Source: Calliopsis andreniformis (lineage: Eukaryota; Arthropoda; Insecta; Hymenoptera; Andrenidae). Taken from it: 64,000 bases of DNA. Of the stretch, positions 1 to 15,400 are shown piece by piece; the first letter of the stretch is position 1, and every line of letters begins with the position of its first letter. The stretch lies in NCBI RefSeq assembly GCF_051401765.1, contig NW_027480530.1, positions 1,488,001 through 1,552,000 of the forward strand, written 5' to 3'. The notes beneath the pieces were generated by a model. It made no database searches and had not been told where the DNA came from. It saw only the letters and a program-made list of their open reading frames with translations. The translations under genes and the position numbers were made by a program.

Positions 1-3000
1 CCATGCTCCTGACACTGACACTGCTGGTGATCCTGACAATGCTCCTGACGCAGCTCCAGTCACTGACACTGACACTGCACCTGACACTACTCCTGAAATA
101 GCTGCTGTCACTGACACTTCTCCTGTCACTGCTCCTGACACTGACGGTGCTGCCAATCCTGAGAATGCTCCTGACACTGCTCCTGACACTGCTGCTGACA
201 CTGGCACTGCTGCTGTTCCTCAGAATGCCCCTGAATATGCTCCTCACACTGACACTGCTCCTGACACTGCTCCTGACACTGACACTGCTCCTCACAATGC
301 TCCAGACACTGACACTGCTCCTGATAATGACACTGACACTGCTACTGACACTGACACTGCTCCTGGCTCTGCTCCTGACACTGCTCCTGACACTGACATT
401 GCTCCTGACACTGCTCGTGACATTGCTGCACACACTGACACTGCTCCTGTGACAGCTCGTGACACTGACACTGCTCCTGACACTGACACTGCTCCTCAAA
501 CTGCTCCTCATACTGGCGCTGCTCCTGACGCTGCACCTGACGCAGACACTGCTGCTGATACTGCTACTGACGCTGCCCCTGACACTGCTCCTGACACTGT
601 CACTGCTACTGACATAGGACCTGCTCCTGGCTCTGCTCCTGACACTGCTCCTGACACTGACCCTTCTGCTGACACTGTTCCTGACACTGCTCCAGGCACT
701 GCTCCTGACACAGCTCCTGACACTGACACTGCTCCTGACACTGCTCCTGAAACTGCTCCTGACACTGCTCCAGACACTGACTCTGATCCTGACACTGCTC
801 CTGACACTAGCACTGCACCTGACACTGCTCCTGGCACTTCTCCTGTCACTGAAACTGCTCCTGACACTGCTCCTGACACAGACACTGCTGCTGATCCTGA
901 CAATGCTCTTGGCAATTCTCCTGACACTGACACTGCACCTGACACTGCTCCTGACACTGCTCCTGACACTGGCACTGCTCCTCAAACTGCTCCTGACACT
1001 GAGGCTGCTCCTGATACTGACGCTAACACTGCTTCTGACACTGACACTGCTCCTGACACTGACACTGCTCCTGACACTGCTCCTGACACAGACACTGCTC
1101 CTCACACTGCTCCTGACTCTGACACTGCACCTGAGAATGCTCCTGACACTGACGCTGCACCCGACACTGCTCCTGACGCTGCACCTGTCACTACTCCTGA
1201 CACAGGCACTGCTCCTGATACTGCCACTGACAGTGCTCCTGACACTGCTCCTGACACTGCTCCTGACACTGACACTGCTCCTGACACTGCTCCTGACACT
1301 GACAGTGCTCCTGACACTGCTCCTGACACTGACACTGACACGCCTCCTGGCACTGCTCCTGACACTTACACAGGTCCTGTCACTGACACTGCTCCTCACA
1401 CTGCTCCTGACACTGACACTGCTCCTCACACTGCTCCTGACACTGACACCGCACCTGAGAATGCTCCTGACACTGACGCTGCACCTGACACTGCTCCTGT
1501 CACTGCTCCTGACACTGACCCTGACACTGCTCCTGACACTGACACTGCTCCAGACACTGCTCCTGACACTGCTCCTGACACAGACATTGCTCCTGACACT
1601 GCTCGTGACATTGCTGCACACACTGACACTGCTCCTGTGACAGCTCGTGACACCGACACTGCTCCTGACACTGACACTGCTCCTCAAACTGCTCCTGATA
1701 CTGACGCTGCTCCTGACGCTGCACCTGACGCAGACACTGCTGCTGATACTGCTACTGACGCTGCCCCTGACACTGCTCCTGACACTGTCACTGCTACTGA
1801 CATAGGACCTGCTCCTGGCTCTGCTCCTGACACTGCTCCTGACACTGACCCTTCTGCTGACACTGTTCCTGACACTGCTCCAGGCACTGCTCCTGACACT
1901 GCTCCTGACACTGACACTGCTCCTGACACTGCTCCAGACACTGACACTGCTCCTAACACTGCGCCTGACACTGACACTACCCCTGACACTGTTCCTAACA
2001 TTGCAGCTGACACTGACACTGCTCCTGACACTGGCACTGTACCTGACACTGCACCTGACACTGACACTGCTCCTGCAACTGTTCCTGACACTGCTGCTCA
2101 CAAAGACACTGCTCCTGACACTGACACTGCTCCTCACACTGCTCCTGATACTGACACTGGCACTGCTACTGGCCATGCTCCTGACACTGACACGGCTGCT
2201 GATCCTGACAATGCTCCTGACGCTGCTCCAGTCACTGACACTGACACTGCACGTGACACTACTCCTGAAACAGCTGCTGTCACTGACACTTCTCCTGTCA
2301 CTGCTCCTGACACTGACGCTGCCGCCGATCCTGAGAATGCTCCTGACACTGCTCCTGACACTGACACAGCTCCTGAGAGTGCTCCTGACACTGGCACTGC
2401 TGCTGTTCCTGAGAATGCCCCTGAATCTGGTCCTCACACTTACTCTGCTCCTGACACTGCTCCTGACACTGACACTGTCACTGCTCCTGACACTGACTCT
2501 GCTTCTGTCACTGCTCCTGACACTGACACTGTCACTGACACTGCCCCTGACCCTGCTCCTGACACTGCTCCTGGCACTGACACTGCCCCTGACACTGCTC
2601 CTGACGCTGCACCTGACACTGACACTTGTCCTGACACTGCTCCTGAATCTGACACTGGTCCTGACACTGCTCCTGACACTAACACTGCACCTGACACTGC
2701 TCCTGGCACTTCTCCTGTCACTGACACTGCTCCTGACACTGCTCCTGACACAGACACTGCTGCTGATCCTGCCAATGCACTTGGCAATGCTCCTGACACT
2801 GACAATGCACCTGACACTGCTCCTGATACTGCTCCTGACACTGACACTGCTCCTGTCACTGCTCCTGACACTGGCACTGCTGCTAAAACTGAGAATGCCC
2901 CTGACTCTGCTCCTGACACTGAAACTGCTCCTGAAACTGCTCCTGACCCTGGCACTGCTCCTCAAACTGCTCCTGACACTGAGGCTGCTCCTGATACTGA

Positions 3001-3427
3001 CACTAACACTGCTTCTGACACTGACACTGCTCCTGGCGCTGCCCCTGACACTGCTCCTGAGACAGGCACTGCTCCTGATACTGACACTGACACTGCTCCT
3101 GCCACTGACACTGCTCCTGACACAGGCACTGCCCCTGGCTCTGCTCCTAACACTGCTCCTGACACTCACACTGCTCCTGACACTGCTCCTGATACTGACA
3201 CTGGCACTGCTACTGACCATGCTCCGGACACTGACACTGCTGCTGATCCTGACAATGCTCCTAACACTGCTCCAGTCACTGACACTGACACTGCACCTGA
3301 CACTACTCCTGAAATAGTTGCTGTCAATGACACTGCTCCTGTCACTGCTCCTGACACTGACGGTGCTGCTGATCCTGAGAATGCTCCTGACACTGCTCCT
3401 GACACTGGCACTGCTGCTGACACTGCT
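1..3427 (+). repeat. 3.4-kb block A, copy 1
   Basis: Bases 1-3427 recur at 5659-9085 (offset 5658 = 943 hexamers). I found only two mismatches: base 275 G against 5933 C, and base 696 G against 6354 T. The match runs off the left edge, so the block begins upstream. After 3427 copy 1 lacks 108 bp (18 hexamers) that copy 2 has; similarity then continues to about 3620 (copy 2: about 9386). The first 370 bases also match 29479-29850. Confidence 0.93.
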
Positions 3428-6400
3428 CCTGACACTGACACTGCTCCTGATAATGACACTGACACTGCTACTGGCACTGACACTGCTCCTGGCTCTGCTC
3501 CTGACACTGCACCTGAGAATGCTCCTGACTCTGACGCTGCACCTGACACTGCTCCTGTCACTGCTCCTGACACTGACACTGGCACTGCTCCTGACACTGA
3601 CACTGCTCCTGACACTGACACTGCTCCAGACACTGCTCCTGACACTGCTCCTGACACTGGCATTGCTCCTGACACTGCTCGTGACATTGCTGCACACACT
3701 GACACTGCTCCTGTGACAGCTCGTGACACTGACAGTGCTCCTGACACTGACACTGCCCCTCAAACTGCTCCTGATACTGACGCTGCTCCTGACGCTGCAC
3801 CTGACGCAGACACTGCTGCTCATACTGCTACTGACGCTGCCCCTGACAGTGCTCCTGACACTGACACTGCTACTGACATAGGACCTGCTCCTGGCTCTGC
3901 TCCTGACACTGCTCCTGACACTGACCCTTCTGCTGACACTGTTCCTGACACTGCTCCAGGCACTGCTCCTGACACAGCTCCTGACACTGACACTGCTCCT
4001 GACACTGCTCCTGACACTGCTCCTGACACTGCTCCAGACACTGACTCTGATCCTGACACTGCTCCTGACACTAACACTGCACCTGACACTGCTCCTGGCA
4101 CTTCTCCTGTCACTGACAGTGCTCCTGACACTGCTCCTGACACAGACACTGCTGCTGATCCTGACAATGCTCTTGGCAATGCTCCTGACACTGACACTGC
4201 ACCTGACACTGCTCCTGACACTGCTCCTGACACTGACACTGCTCCTGTCACTGCTCCTGACACTGACACTGGCACTGCTCCTGACACTGACACTGCTCCT
4301 GACACTGACACTGCTCCTTGTACTGCTACAGACACTGACACTGCTCCTGTCACTGCTCCTGACATTGCTCCTGACACTGACCCTGCTCCTGACACTGCTC
4401 CTGAAACTGCTCCAGACACTGACACTGCTCCTAACACTGCTGCTGACACTGACACTACCCCTGACACTGTTCCTAACATTGCAGCTGACACTGACACTGC
4501 TCCTGACACTGGCACTGGACCTGACACTGCTCCTGACACTGACACTGCTCCTGCCACTGTTCCTGACACTGGTGCTCACAAAGTCACTGCTCCTGACACT
4601 GACACTGCTCCTGACACTGCTCCTGACACAGACACTGCTCCTCACACTGCTCCTGACTCTGACACTGCACCTGAGAATGCTCCTGACACTGACGCTGCAC
4701 CCGACACTGCTCCTGACGCTGCACCTGACACTGCTCCTGACACTGCTCCTGACACTGACACTGCTCCTGTCACTGCTCCTGACACTGGCACTGCTGCTAA
4801 ACCTGAGAATGTCCCTGACTCTGCTCCTGACACTGAAACTGCTCCTGAAACTGCTCCTGACACTGGCACTGCTCCTCAAACTGCTCCTGACACTGAGGCT
4901 GCTCCTGATACTGACACTAACACTGCTTCTGACACTGACACTGCTCCTGGCACTGCCCCTGACACTGCTCCTGAGACAGGCACTGCTCCTGATACTGACA
5001 CTGACACTGCTCCTGACACTGACACTGCTCCTGACACAGGCACTGCTCCTGGCTCTGCTCCTAACACTGCTCCTGACACTCACACTGCTCCTGACACTGC
5101 TCCTGATACTGACACTGGCACTGCTACTGACCATGCTCCTGACACTGACACTGCTGCTGATCCTGACAATGCTCCTAACACTGCTCCAGTCACTGACACT
5201 GACACTGCACCTGACACTACTCCTGAAATAGTTGCTGTCACTGACACTTCTCCTGTCACTGCTCCTGACACTGACGGTGCTGCTGATCCTGAGAATGCTC
5301 CTGACACTGCTCCTGACACTGACACTGCTGGTGACACTGCTGCTGACACTGGCACTGCTGCTGTTCCTGAGAATGCCCCTGAATCTGCTCCTCGCACTGA
5401 CACTGCTCCTGACACTGCTCCTGACACTGACACTGCTCCTCACACTGCTCCTGACACTGGCACTGCTCCTGATAATGACACAGACACTGCTACTGACACT
5501 GACACTGCGCCTGGCTCTGCTCCTGACACTGCTCCTGACACAGCTCCTGACTCTGACGCTGCTCCTGGCGCAGGCACTGCTCCTGGCTCTGCTCCTGGCA
5601 CTGCTCCTGACGCTGCTCCTGACACTGCTCCTGATACTGACACTGGCACTGCCACTGACCATGCTCCTGACACTGACACTGCTGGTGATCCTGACAATGC
5701 TCCTGACGCAGCTCCAGTCACTGACACTGACACTGCACCTGACACTACTCCTGAAATAGCTGCTGTCACTGACACTTCTCCTGTCACTGCTCCTGACACT
5801 GACGGTGCTGCCAATCCTGAGAATGCTCCTGACACTGCTCCTGACACTGCTGCTGACACTGGCACTGCTGCTGTTCCTCAGAATGCCCCTGAATATGCTC
5901 CTCACACTGACACTGCTCCTGACACTGCTCCTCACACTGACACTGCTCCTCACAATGCTCCAGACACTGACACTGCTCCTGATAATGACACTGACACTGC
6001 TACTGACACTGACACTGCTCCTGGCTCTGCTCCTGACACTGCTCCTGACACTGACATTGCTCCTGACACTGCTCGTGACATTGCTGCACACACTGACACT
6101 GCTCCTGTGACAGCTCGTGACACTGACACTGCTCCTGACACTGACACTGCTCCTCAAACTGCTCCTCATACTGGCGCTGCTCCTGACGCTGCACCTGACG
6201 CAGACACTGCTGCTGATACTGCTACTGACGCTGCCCCTGACACTGCTCCTGACACTGTCACTGCTACTGACATAGGACCTGCTCCTGGCTCTGCTCCTGA
6301 CACTGCTCCTGACACTGACCCTTCTGCTGACACTGTTCCTGACACTGCTCCAGTCACTGCTCCTGACACAGCTCCTGACACTGACACTGCTCCTGACACT

Positions 6401-9400
6401 GCTCCTGAAACTGCTCCTGACACTGCTCCAGACACTGACTCTGATCCTGACACTGCTCCTGACACTAGCACTGCACCTGACACTGCTCCTGGCACTTCTC
6501 CTGTCACTGAAACTGCTCCTGACACTGCTCCTGACACAGACACTGCTGCTGATCCTGACAATGCTCTTGGCAATTCTCCTGACACTGACACTGCACCTGA
6601 CACTGCTCCTGACACTGCTCCTGACACTGGCACTGCTCCTCAAACTGCTCCTGACACTGAGGCTGCTCCTGATACTGACGCTAACACTGCTTCTGACACT
6701 GACACTGCTCCTGACACTGACACTGCTCCTGACACTGCTCCTGACACAGACACTGCTCCTCACACTGCTCCTGACTCTGACACTGCACCTGAGAATGCTC
6801 CTGACACTGACGCTGCACCCGACACTGCTCCTGACGCTGCACCTGTCACTACTCCTGACACAGGCACTGCTCCTGATACTGCCACTGACAGTGCTCCTGA
6901 CACTGCTCCTGACACTGCTCCTGACACTGACACTGCTCCTGACACTGCTCCTGACACTGACAGTGCTCCTGACACTGCTCCTGACACTGACACTGACACG
7001 CCTCCTGGCACTGCTCCTGACACTTACACAGGTCCTGTCACTGACACTGCTCCTCACACTGCTCCTGACACTGACACTGCTCCTCACACTGCTCCTGACA
7101 CTGACACCGCACCTGAGAATGCTCCTGACACTGACGCTGCACCTGACACTGCTCCTGTCACTGCTCCTGACACTGACCCTGACACTGCTCCTGACACTGA
7201 CACTGCTCCAGACACTGCTCCTGACACTGCTCCTGACACAGACATTGCTCCTGACACTGCTCGTGACATTGCTGCACACACTGACACTGCTCCTGTGACA
7301 GCTCGTGACACCGACACTGCTCCTGACACTGACACTGCTCCTCAAACTGCTCCTGATACTGACGCTGCTCCTGACGCTGCACCTGACGCAGACACTGCTG
7401 CTGATACTGCTACTGACGCTGCCCCTGACACTGCTCCTGACACTGTCACTGCTACTGACATAGGACCTGCTCCTGGCTCTGCTCCTGACACTGCTCCTGA
7501 CACTGACCCTTCTGCTGACACTGTTCCTGACACTGCTCCAGGCACTGCTCCTGACACTGCTCCTGACACTGACACTGCTCCTGACACTGCTCCAGACACT
7601 GACACTGCTCCTAACACTGCGCCTGACACTGACACTACCCCTGACACTGTTCCTAACATTGCAGCTGACACTGACACTGCTCCTGACACTGGCACTGTAC
7701 CTGACACTGCACCTGACACTGACACTGCTCCTGCAACTGTTCCTGACACTGCTGCTCACAAAGACACTGCTCCTGACACTGACACTGCTCCTCACACTGC
7801 TCCTGATACTGACACTGGCACTGCTACTGGCCATGCTCCTGACACTGACACGGCTGCTGATCCTGACAATGCTCCTGACGCTGCTCCAGTCACTGACACT
7901 GACACTGCACGTGACACTACTCCTGAAACAGCTGCTGTCACTGACACTTCTCCTGTCACTGCTCCTGACACTGACGCTGCCGCCGATCCTGAGAATGCTC
8001 CTGACACTGCTCCTGACACTGACACAGCTCCTGAGAGTGCTCCTGACACTGGCACTGCTGCTGTTCCTGAGAATGCCCCTGAATCTGGTCCTCACACTTA
8101 CTCTGCTCCTGACACTGCTCCTGACACTGACACTGTCACTGCTCCTGACACTGACTCTGCTTCTGTCACTGCTCCTGACACTGACACTGTCACTGACACT
8201 GCCCCTGACCCTGCTCCTGACACTGCTCCTGGCACTGACACTGCCCCTGACACTGCTCCTGACGCTGCACCTGACACTGACACTTGTCCTGACACTGCTC
8301 CTGAATCTGACACTGGTCCTGACACTGCTCCTGACACTAACACTGCACCTGACACTGCTCCTGGCACTTCTCCTGTCACTGACACTGCTCCTGACACTGC
8401 TCCTGACACAGACACTGCTGCTGATCCTGCCAATGCACTTGGCAATGCTCCTGACACTGACAATGCACCTGACACTGCTCCTGATACTGCTCCTGACACT
8501 GACACTGCTCCTGTCACTGCTCCTGACACTGGCACTGCTGCTAAAACTGAGAATGCCCCTGACTCTGCTCCTGACACTGAAACTGCTCCTGAAACTGCTC
8601 CTGACCCTGGCACTGCTCCTCAAACTGCTCCTGACACTGAGGCTGCTCCTGATACTGACACTAACACTGCTTCTGACACTGACACTGCTCCTGGCGCTGC
8701 CCCTGACACTGCTCCTGAGACAGGCACTGCTCCTGATACTGACACTGACACTGCTCCTGCCACTGACACTGCTCCTGACACAGGCACTGCCCCTGGCTCT
8801 GCTCCTAACACTGCTCCTGACACTCACACTGCTCCTGACACTGCTCCTGATACTGACACTGGCACTGCTACTGACCATGCTCCGGACACTGACACTGCTG
8901 CTGATCCTGACAATGCTCCTAACACTGCTCCAGTCACTGACACTGACACTGCACCTGACACTACTCCTGAAATAGTTGCTGTCAATGACACTGCTCCTGT
9001 CACTGCTCCTGACACTGACGGTGCTGCTGATCCTGAGAATGCTCCTGACACTGCTCCTGACACTGGCACTGCTGCTGACACTGCTGCTGACACTGGCACT
9101 GCTGCTGTTCCTGAGAATGCCCCTGAATATGCTCCTCACACTGACACTGCTCCTGATACTGCTCCTGACACTGACACTGCTCCTCACACTGCTCCTGACA
9201 CTGACACTGCTCCTGATAATGACACTGACACTGCTACTGACACTGACACTGCTCCTGGCTCTGCTCCTGACACTGCACCTGAGGACGCTCCTGACTCTGA
9301 CGCTGCACCTGACACTGCTCCTGTCACTGCTCCTGACACTGACACTGGCACTGCTCCTGACACTGACACTGCTCCTGACACTGACACCGCTCCTTGTACT

Positions 9401-12400
9401 GCTACAGACACTGACACTGCTCCTGTCACTGCTCCTGACATTGCTCCTGACACTGACCCTGCTCCTGACACTGCTCCTGAAACTGCTCCAGAAACTGACA
9501 CTGCTCCTAACACTGCTCCTGACACTGACACTACCCCTGACACTGTTCCTAACATTGCAGCTGACACTGACACTGCTCATGACACTGGCACTGGACCTGA
9601 CACTGCTCCTGACACTGACACTGCTCCTGCCAGTGTTCCTGACACTGGTGCTCGCAAAGACACTGCTCCTGACACTGACACAGCTCCAGACACTGACACT
9701 GCTCCTGTCACTGCTCCTGACACTGACACTGACCCCGACACTGCTCCTGTCTCTGCCACTGACCCTGACACTGCTCCTGACACAGCTCCTGACACTGACA
9801 CTGCTCCTGCCACTGCTCTTGGCACTGCTCCTGACTCTGACACTGCTCCTGACACTGCTCCTGATACTGACACTGGCACTGCTACTGACCATGCTGCTGA
9901 CACTGACACTGCAGCTGATCCTGACAATGCTCCTGGCACTGCTCCAGCCACTGACACAGACACTGCACCTGACACTGCTCCTGAAATAGCTGCTGTCACT
10001 GACACTTCTCCTGTCACTGCTCCTGACACTGACGGCGCTGCTGATCCTGAGAATGCTCCTGACACTGCTCCTGACACTGACACTGCTCCTGACACTGCTT
10101 CTGACACTGGTACTGCTGCTGTTCCTGAGAATGCCCCTGAATCTGCTCCTCACACTGACACTGCTCCTGACACTGCTCCTGACACTGACACTGCTCCACA
10201 CACTGCTCCTGACACTGACACTGCTCCTGACACTGGCACTGGACCTGACACTGCTCCTGACACTGACACTGCTCCTGCCACTGTTCCTGACACTGGTGGT
10301 CACAAAGACACTGCTCCTGACACTGACAGTGCTCCTGACACTGCTCCTCACACTGCTCCTGATACTGACACTGGCACTGCTACTGTCCATGCTCCTGACA
10401 CTGCTCCTGAGACTGCTCCAGACACTGACACTGCTCCTAACACTGCTCCTGACACTGACACGACCCCTGACACTGTTCCTAACATTGCAGCTGACTCTGA
10501 CACTGCTCCTGACACTGGCACTGGACCTGACACTGCTCCTGACACTGACACTGCTCCTGCCACTGTTCCTGACACAGGTGCTCACAAAGACACTGCTCCT
10601 GACACTGACACTGCTCCTGACACTGCTCCTGACACTGCACCTGACACTGCTCCTGACACAGACACTGCTCCTGATACTGGCACTGACACTGCTCCTGACA
10701 CTGACACTGGTCCTGTCACTGACACTGCTCCTCACACTGCTCCTGACACTGACACTGCTCCTCACACTGCTCCTGACACTGACACTGCACCTGAGAATGC
10801 TCCTGACACTGACGCTGCACCTGACACTGCTTCTGTCACTGCTCCTGACACTGACACTGACACTGCTCCTGACACTGACACTGCTCCTGACACTGAAACT
10901 GCTCCAGACACTGCTCATGACACTGCTCCTGACACTGACACTGCTCCTGACACTGCTCCTGACACTGACACTGCTGCTGATCCTGACAATGCTCCTGACA
11001 ATGCTCCTGACACAGCTCCTGAAGCTGAAACTGCACCTCCTACTGTTCCTTACACTGCTGCTCACACTGACACTGCTCCTGTCACTGGCACTGCTCCTGA
11101 TACACACAGTGACACTGCTCCAGACACTGCTCCTGACACTGACATTGCCCCTGATACCGCTCCTGACACACACACTGCTACTGACACTGCTCGTGACACT
11201 GACACTGCTCCTGACACTGCTCCTGACACAGCTCGTGTCACTGACACTGCTCGTGGCACTGCTCCTGATACAGACACTGCTGGTGATCCTGACAATGTTC
11301 CTGACACTGCTCCTGACACTGCTCCTGACACTGACACTGACACTGCTCCTGACACTGACACTGCTACTGACACTGACACTGCTCCTGACACTGCTCCTGA
11401 CACTGACACTGCTCCTGACACTGCTCCTGATACTGACACTGCTGCTGATCCTGACAATGCTCCTGACACTGCTCCTGACACAGCTCGTGTCACTGACACT
11501 GCTCCTGGCACTGCTCCTGATACAGACACTGCTGGTGATCCTGACCATGTTCCTGACACTGCTCCTGACACTGCTCCTGACACTGACACTGACACTGACG
11601 CTGCACCTGACACTGCTCCTGTCACTGCTCCTGACACTGACACTGACACTGCTCCTGACACTGACACTGCTCCAGACACGGCTCATGACACTGCTCCTGA
11701 CACTGACACTGCTTTTGACACTGCTCCTGACACTGACACTGCTGCTGAACCTGACAATGCTCCTGACACTGCTCCTGACACAGCTCCTGAAACTGACACT
11801 GCCCCTCCCACTGTTCCTGACACTGCTGCACACACTGACACTGCTCCTGTCACTGTCACTGCTCCTGACACTGACTCTGCTTCTGTCACTGCTCCTGACA
11901 CTGACACTGCCACTGACACTGCCCCTGACCCTGCTCCTGACACTGCTCCTGGCACTGACACTGCCCCTGACACTGCTCCTGACGCTGCACCTGACACTGA
12001 CACTTGTCCTGACACTGCTCCTGAATCTGACACTGGTCCTGACACTGCTCCTGACACTAACACTGCACCTGACACTGCTCCTGGCACTTCTCCTGTCACT
12101 GACACTGCTCCTGACACTGCTCCTGACACAGACACTGCTGCTGATCCTGCCAATGCTCTTGGCAATGCTCCAGTCACTGACACTGACACTGCACGTGACA
12201 CTACTCCTGAAATAGCTGCTGTCACTGCCACTTCTCCTGTCACTGCTCCTGACTCTGACACTGCACCTGAGAAAGCTCCTGACACTGACGCTGCACCCGA
12301 CACTGCTCCTGACGCTGCACCTGACACTACTCCTGACACAGGCACTGCTCCTGATAATGACAGTGACACTGCTACTGACACTGACAATGCTCCTGGCTCT

Positions 12401-15400
12401 GCTCCTGACACTGCACCTGAGAATGCTCCTGACTCTGACGCTGCACCTGACACTGCTCCTGTCACTGCTCCTGACACTGACACTGGCACTGCTCCTGACA
12501 CTGACACTGCTCCTGACACTGACACTGCTCCTTGTACTGCTACAGACACTGACACTGCTCCTGTCACTGCTCCTGACATTGCTCCTGACACTGACCCTGC
12601 TCCTGACACTGCTCCTGAAACTGCTCCAGACACTGACACTGCTCCTAACACTGCTGCTGACACTGACACTACCCCTGACACTGTTCCTAACATTGCAGCT
12701 GACACTGACACTGCTCCTGACACTGGCACTGGACCTGACACTGCTCCTGACACTGACACTGCTCCTGCCACTGTTCCTGACACTGGTGCTCACAAAGTCA
12801 CTGCTCCTGACACTGACACTGCTCCTGACACTGCTCCTCACACAGCTCCTGACACTGACACTGCTCCTGACACTGCTCCTGAAACTGCTCCTGACACTGC
12901 TCCAGACACTGACTCTGATCCTGACACTGCTCCTGACACTAACACTGCACCTGACACTGCTCCTCGCACTTCTCCTGACACTGACACTGCTCCTGCAACT
13001 GTTCCTGACACTGCTGCTCACAAAGACACTGCTCCTGACACTGACACTGCTCCTCACACTGCTCCTGATACTGACACTGGCACTGCTACTGGCCATGCTC
13101 CTGACACTGACACGGCTGCTGATCCTGACAATGCTCCTGACGCTGCTCCAGTCACTGACACTGACACTGCACGTGACACTACTCCTGAAACAGCTGCTGT
13201 CACTGACACTTCTCCTGTCACTGCTCCTGACACTGACGCTGCCGCCGATCCTGAGAATGCTCCTGACACTGCTCCTGACACTGACACAGCTCCTGAGAGT
13301 GCTCCTGACACTGGCACTGCTGCTGTTCCTGAGAATGCCCCTGAATCTGGTCCTCACACTTACTCTGCTCCTGACACTGCTCCTGACACTGACACTGTCA
13401 CTGCTCCTGACACTGACTCTGCTTCTGTCACTGCTCCTGACACTGACACTGACCCCGACACTGCTCCTGTCTCTGCCACTGACCCTGACACTGCTCCTGA
13501 CACAGCTCCTGACACTGACACTGCTCCTGCCACTGCTCTTGGCACTGCTCCTGACATTGCTCCTGACACTGACCCTGCTCCTGACACTGCTCCTGAAACT
13601 GCTCCAGAAACTGACACTGATCCTAACACTGCTCCTGACACTGACACTAGCCCTGACACTGTTCCTAACATTGCAGCTGACACTGACACTGCTCATGACA
13701 CTGGCACTGGACCTGACACTGCTCCTGACACTGACACTGCTCCTGCCAGTGTTCCTGACACTGGTGCTCGCAAAGACACTGCTCCTGACACTGACACAGC
13801 TCCAGACACTGACACTGCTCCTGTCACTGCTCCTGACACTGACACTGACCCCGACACTGCTCCTGTCTCTGCCACTGACCCTGACACTGCTCCTGACACA
13901 GCTCCTGACACTGACACTGCTCCTGCCACTGCTCTTGGCACTGCTCCTGACTCTGACACTGCTCCTGACACTGCTCCTGATACTGACACTGGCACTGCTA
14001 CTGACCATGCTGCTGACACTGACACTGCAGCTGATCCTGACAATGCTCCTGGCACTGCTCCAGCCACTGACACAGACACTGCACCTGACACTGCTCCTGA
14101 AATAGCTGCTGTCACTGACACTTCTCCTGTCACTGCTCCTGACACTGACGGCGCTGCTGATCCTGAGAATGCTCCTGACACTGCTCCTGACACTGACACT
14201 GCTCCTGACACTGCTTCTGACACTGGTACTGCTGCTGTTCCTGAGAATGCCCCTGAATCTGCTCCTCACACTGACACTGCTCCTGACACTGCTCCTGACA
14301 CTGACACTGCTCCACACACTGCTCCTGACACTGACACTGCTCCTGACACTGGCACTGGACCTGACACTGCTCCTGACACTGACACTGCTCCTGCCACTGT
14401 TCCTGACACTGGTGGTCACAAAGACACTGCTCCTGACACTGACAGTGCTCCTGACACTGCTCCTCACACTGCTCCTGATACTGACACTGGCACTGCTACT
14501 GTCCATGCTCCTGACACTGCTCCTGAGACTGCTCCAGACACTGACACTGCTCCTAACACTGCTCCTGACACTGACACTACCCCTGACACTGTTCCTAACA
14601 TTGCAGCTGACTCTGACACTGCTCCTGACACTGGCACTGGACCTGACACTGCTCCTGACACTGACACTGCTCCTGCCACTGTTCCTGACACAGGTGCTCA
14701 CAAAGACACTGCTCCTGACACTGACACTGCTCCTGACACTGCTCCTGACACTGCACCTGACACTGCTCCTGACACAGACACTGCTCCTGATACTGGCACT
14801 GACACTGCTCCTGACACTGACACTGGTCCTGTCACTGACACTGCTCCTCACACTGCTCCTGACACTGACACTGCTCCTCACACTGCTCCTGACACTGACA
14901 CTGCACCTGAGAATGCTCCTGACACTGACGCTGCACCTGACACTGCTTCTGTCACTGCTCCTGACACTGACACTGACACTGCTCCTGACACTGACACTGC
15001 TCCTGACACTGAAACTGCTCCAGACACTGCTCATGACACTGCTCCTGACACTGACACTGCTCCTGACACTGCTCCTGACACTGACCCTGCTGCTGATCCT
15101 GACAATGCTCCTGACAATGCTCCTGACACAGCTCCTGAAGCTGAAACTGCACCTCCTACTGTTCCTTACACTGCTGCTCACACTGACACTGCTCCTGTCA
15201 CTGGCACTGCTCCTGATACACACAGTGACACTGCTCCAGACACTGCTCCTGACACTGACATTGCCCCTGATACCGCTCCTGACACACACACTGCTACTGA
15301 CACTGCTCCTGACACTGACACTGCTCCTGACACTGCTCCTGACACAGCTCGTGTCACTGACACTGCTCGTGGCACTGCTCCTGGTACAGACACTGCTGGT

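Noticed and set aside
449..452. GTG at 449 as the start of the giant frame
   Set aside because: The frame is open to the left edge of the window and this GTG is part of the recurrent GTGACAGCTCGT island, which occurs in frame many more times. There is no preceding ribosome-binding or Kozak-like context distinct from the repeat.
2200..2240. Calcium-binding repeats of the thrombospondin type-3 or EF-hand kind (motif DTDTAADPDNAP)
   Set aside because: Asp spacing is only superficially similar; the conserved Gly and Cys of those repeats are missing and the pattern follows from the hexamer.
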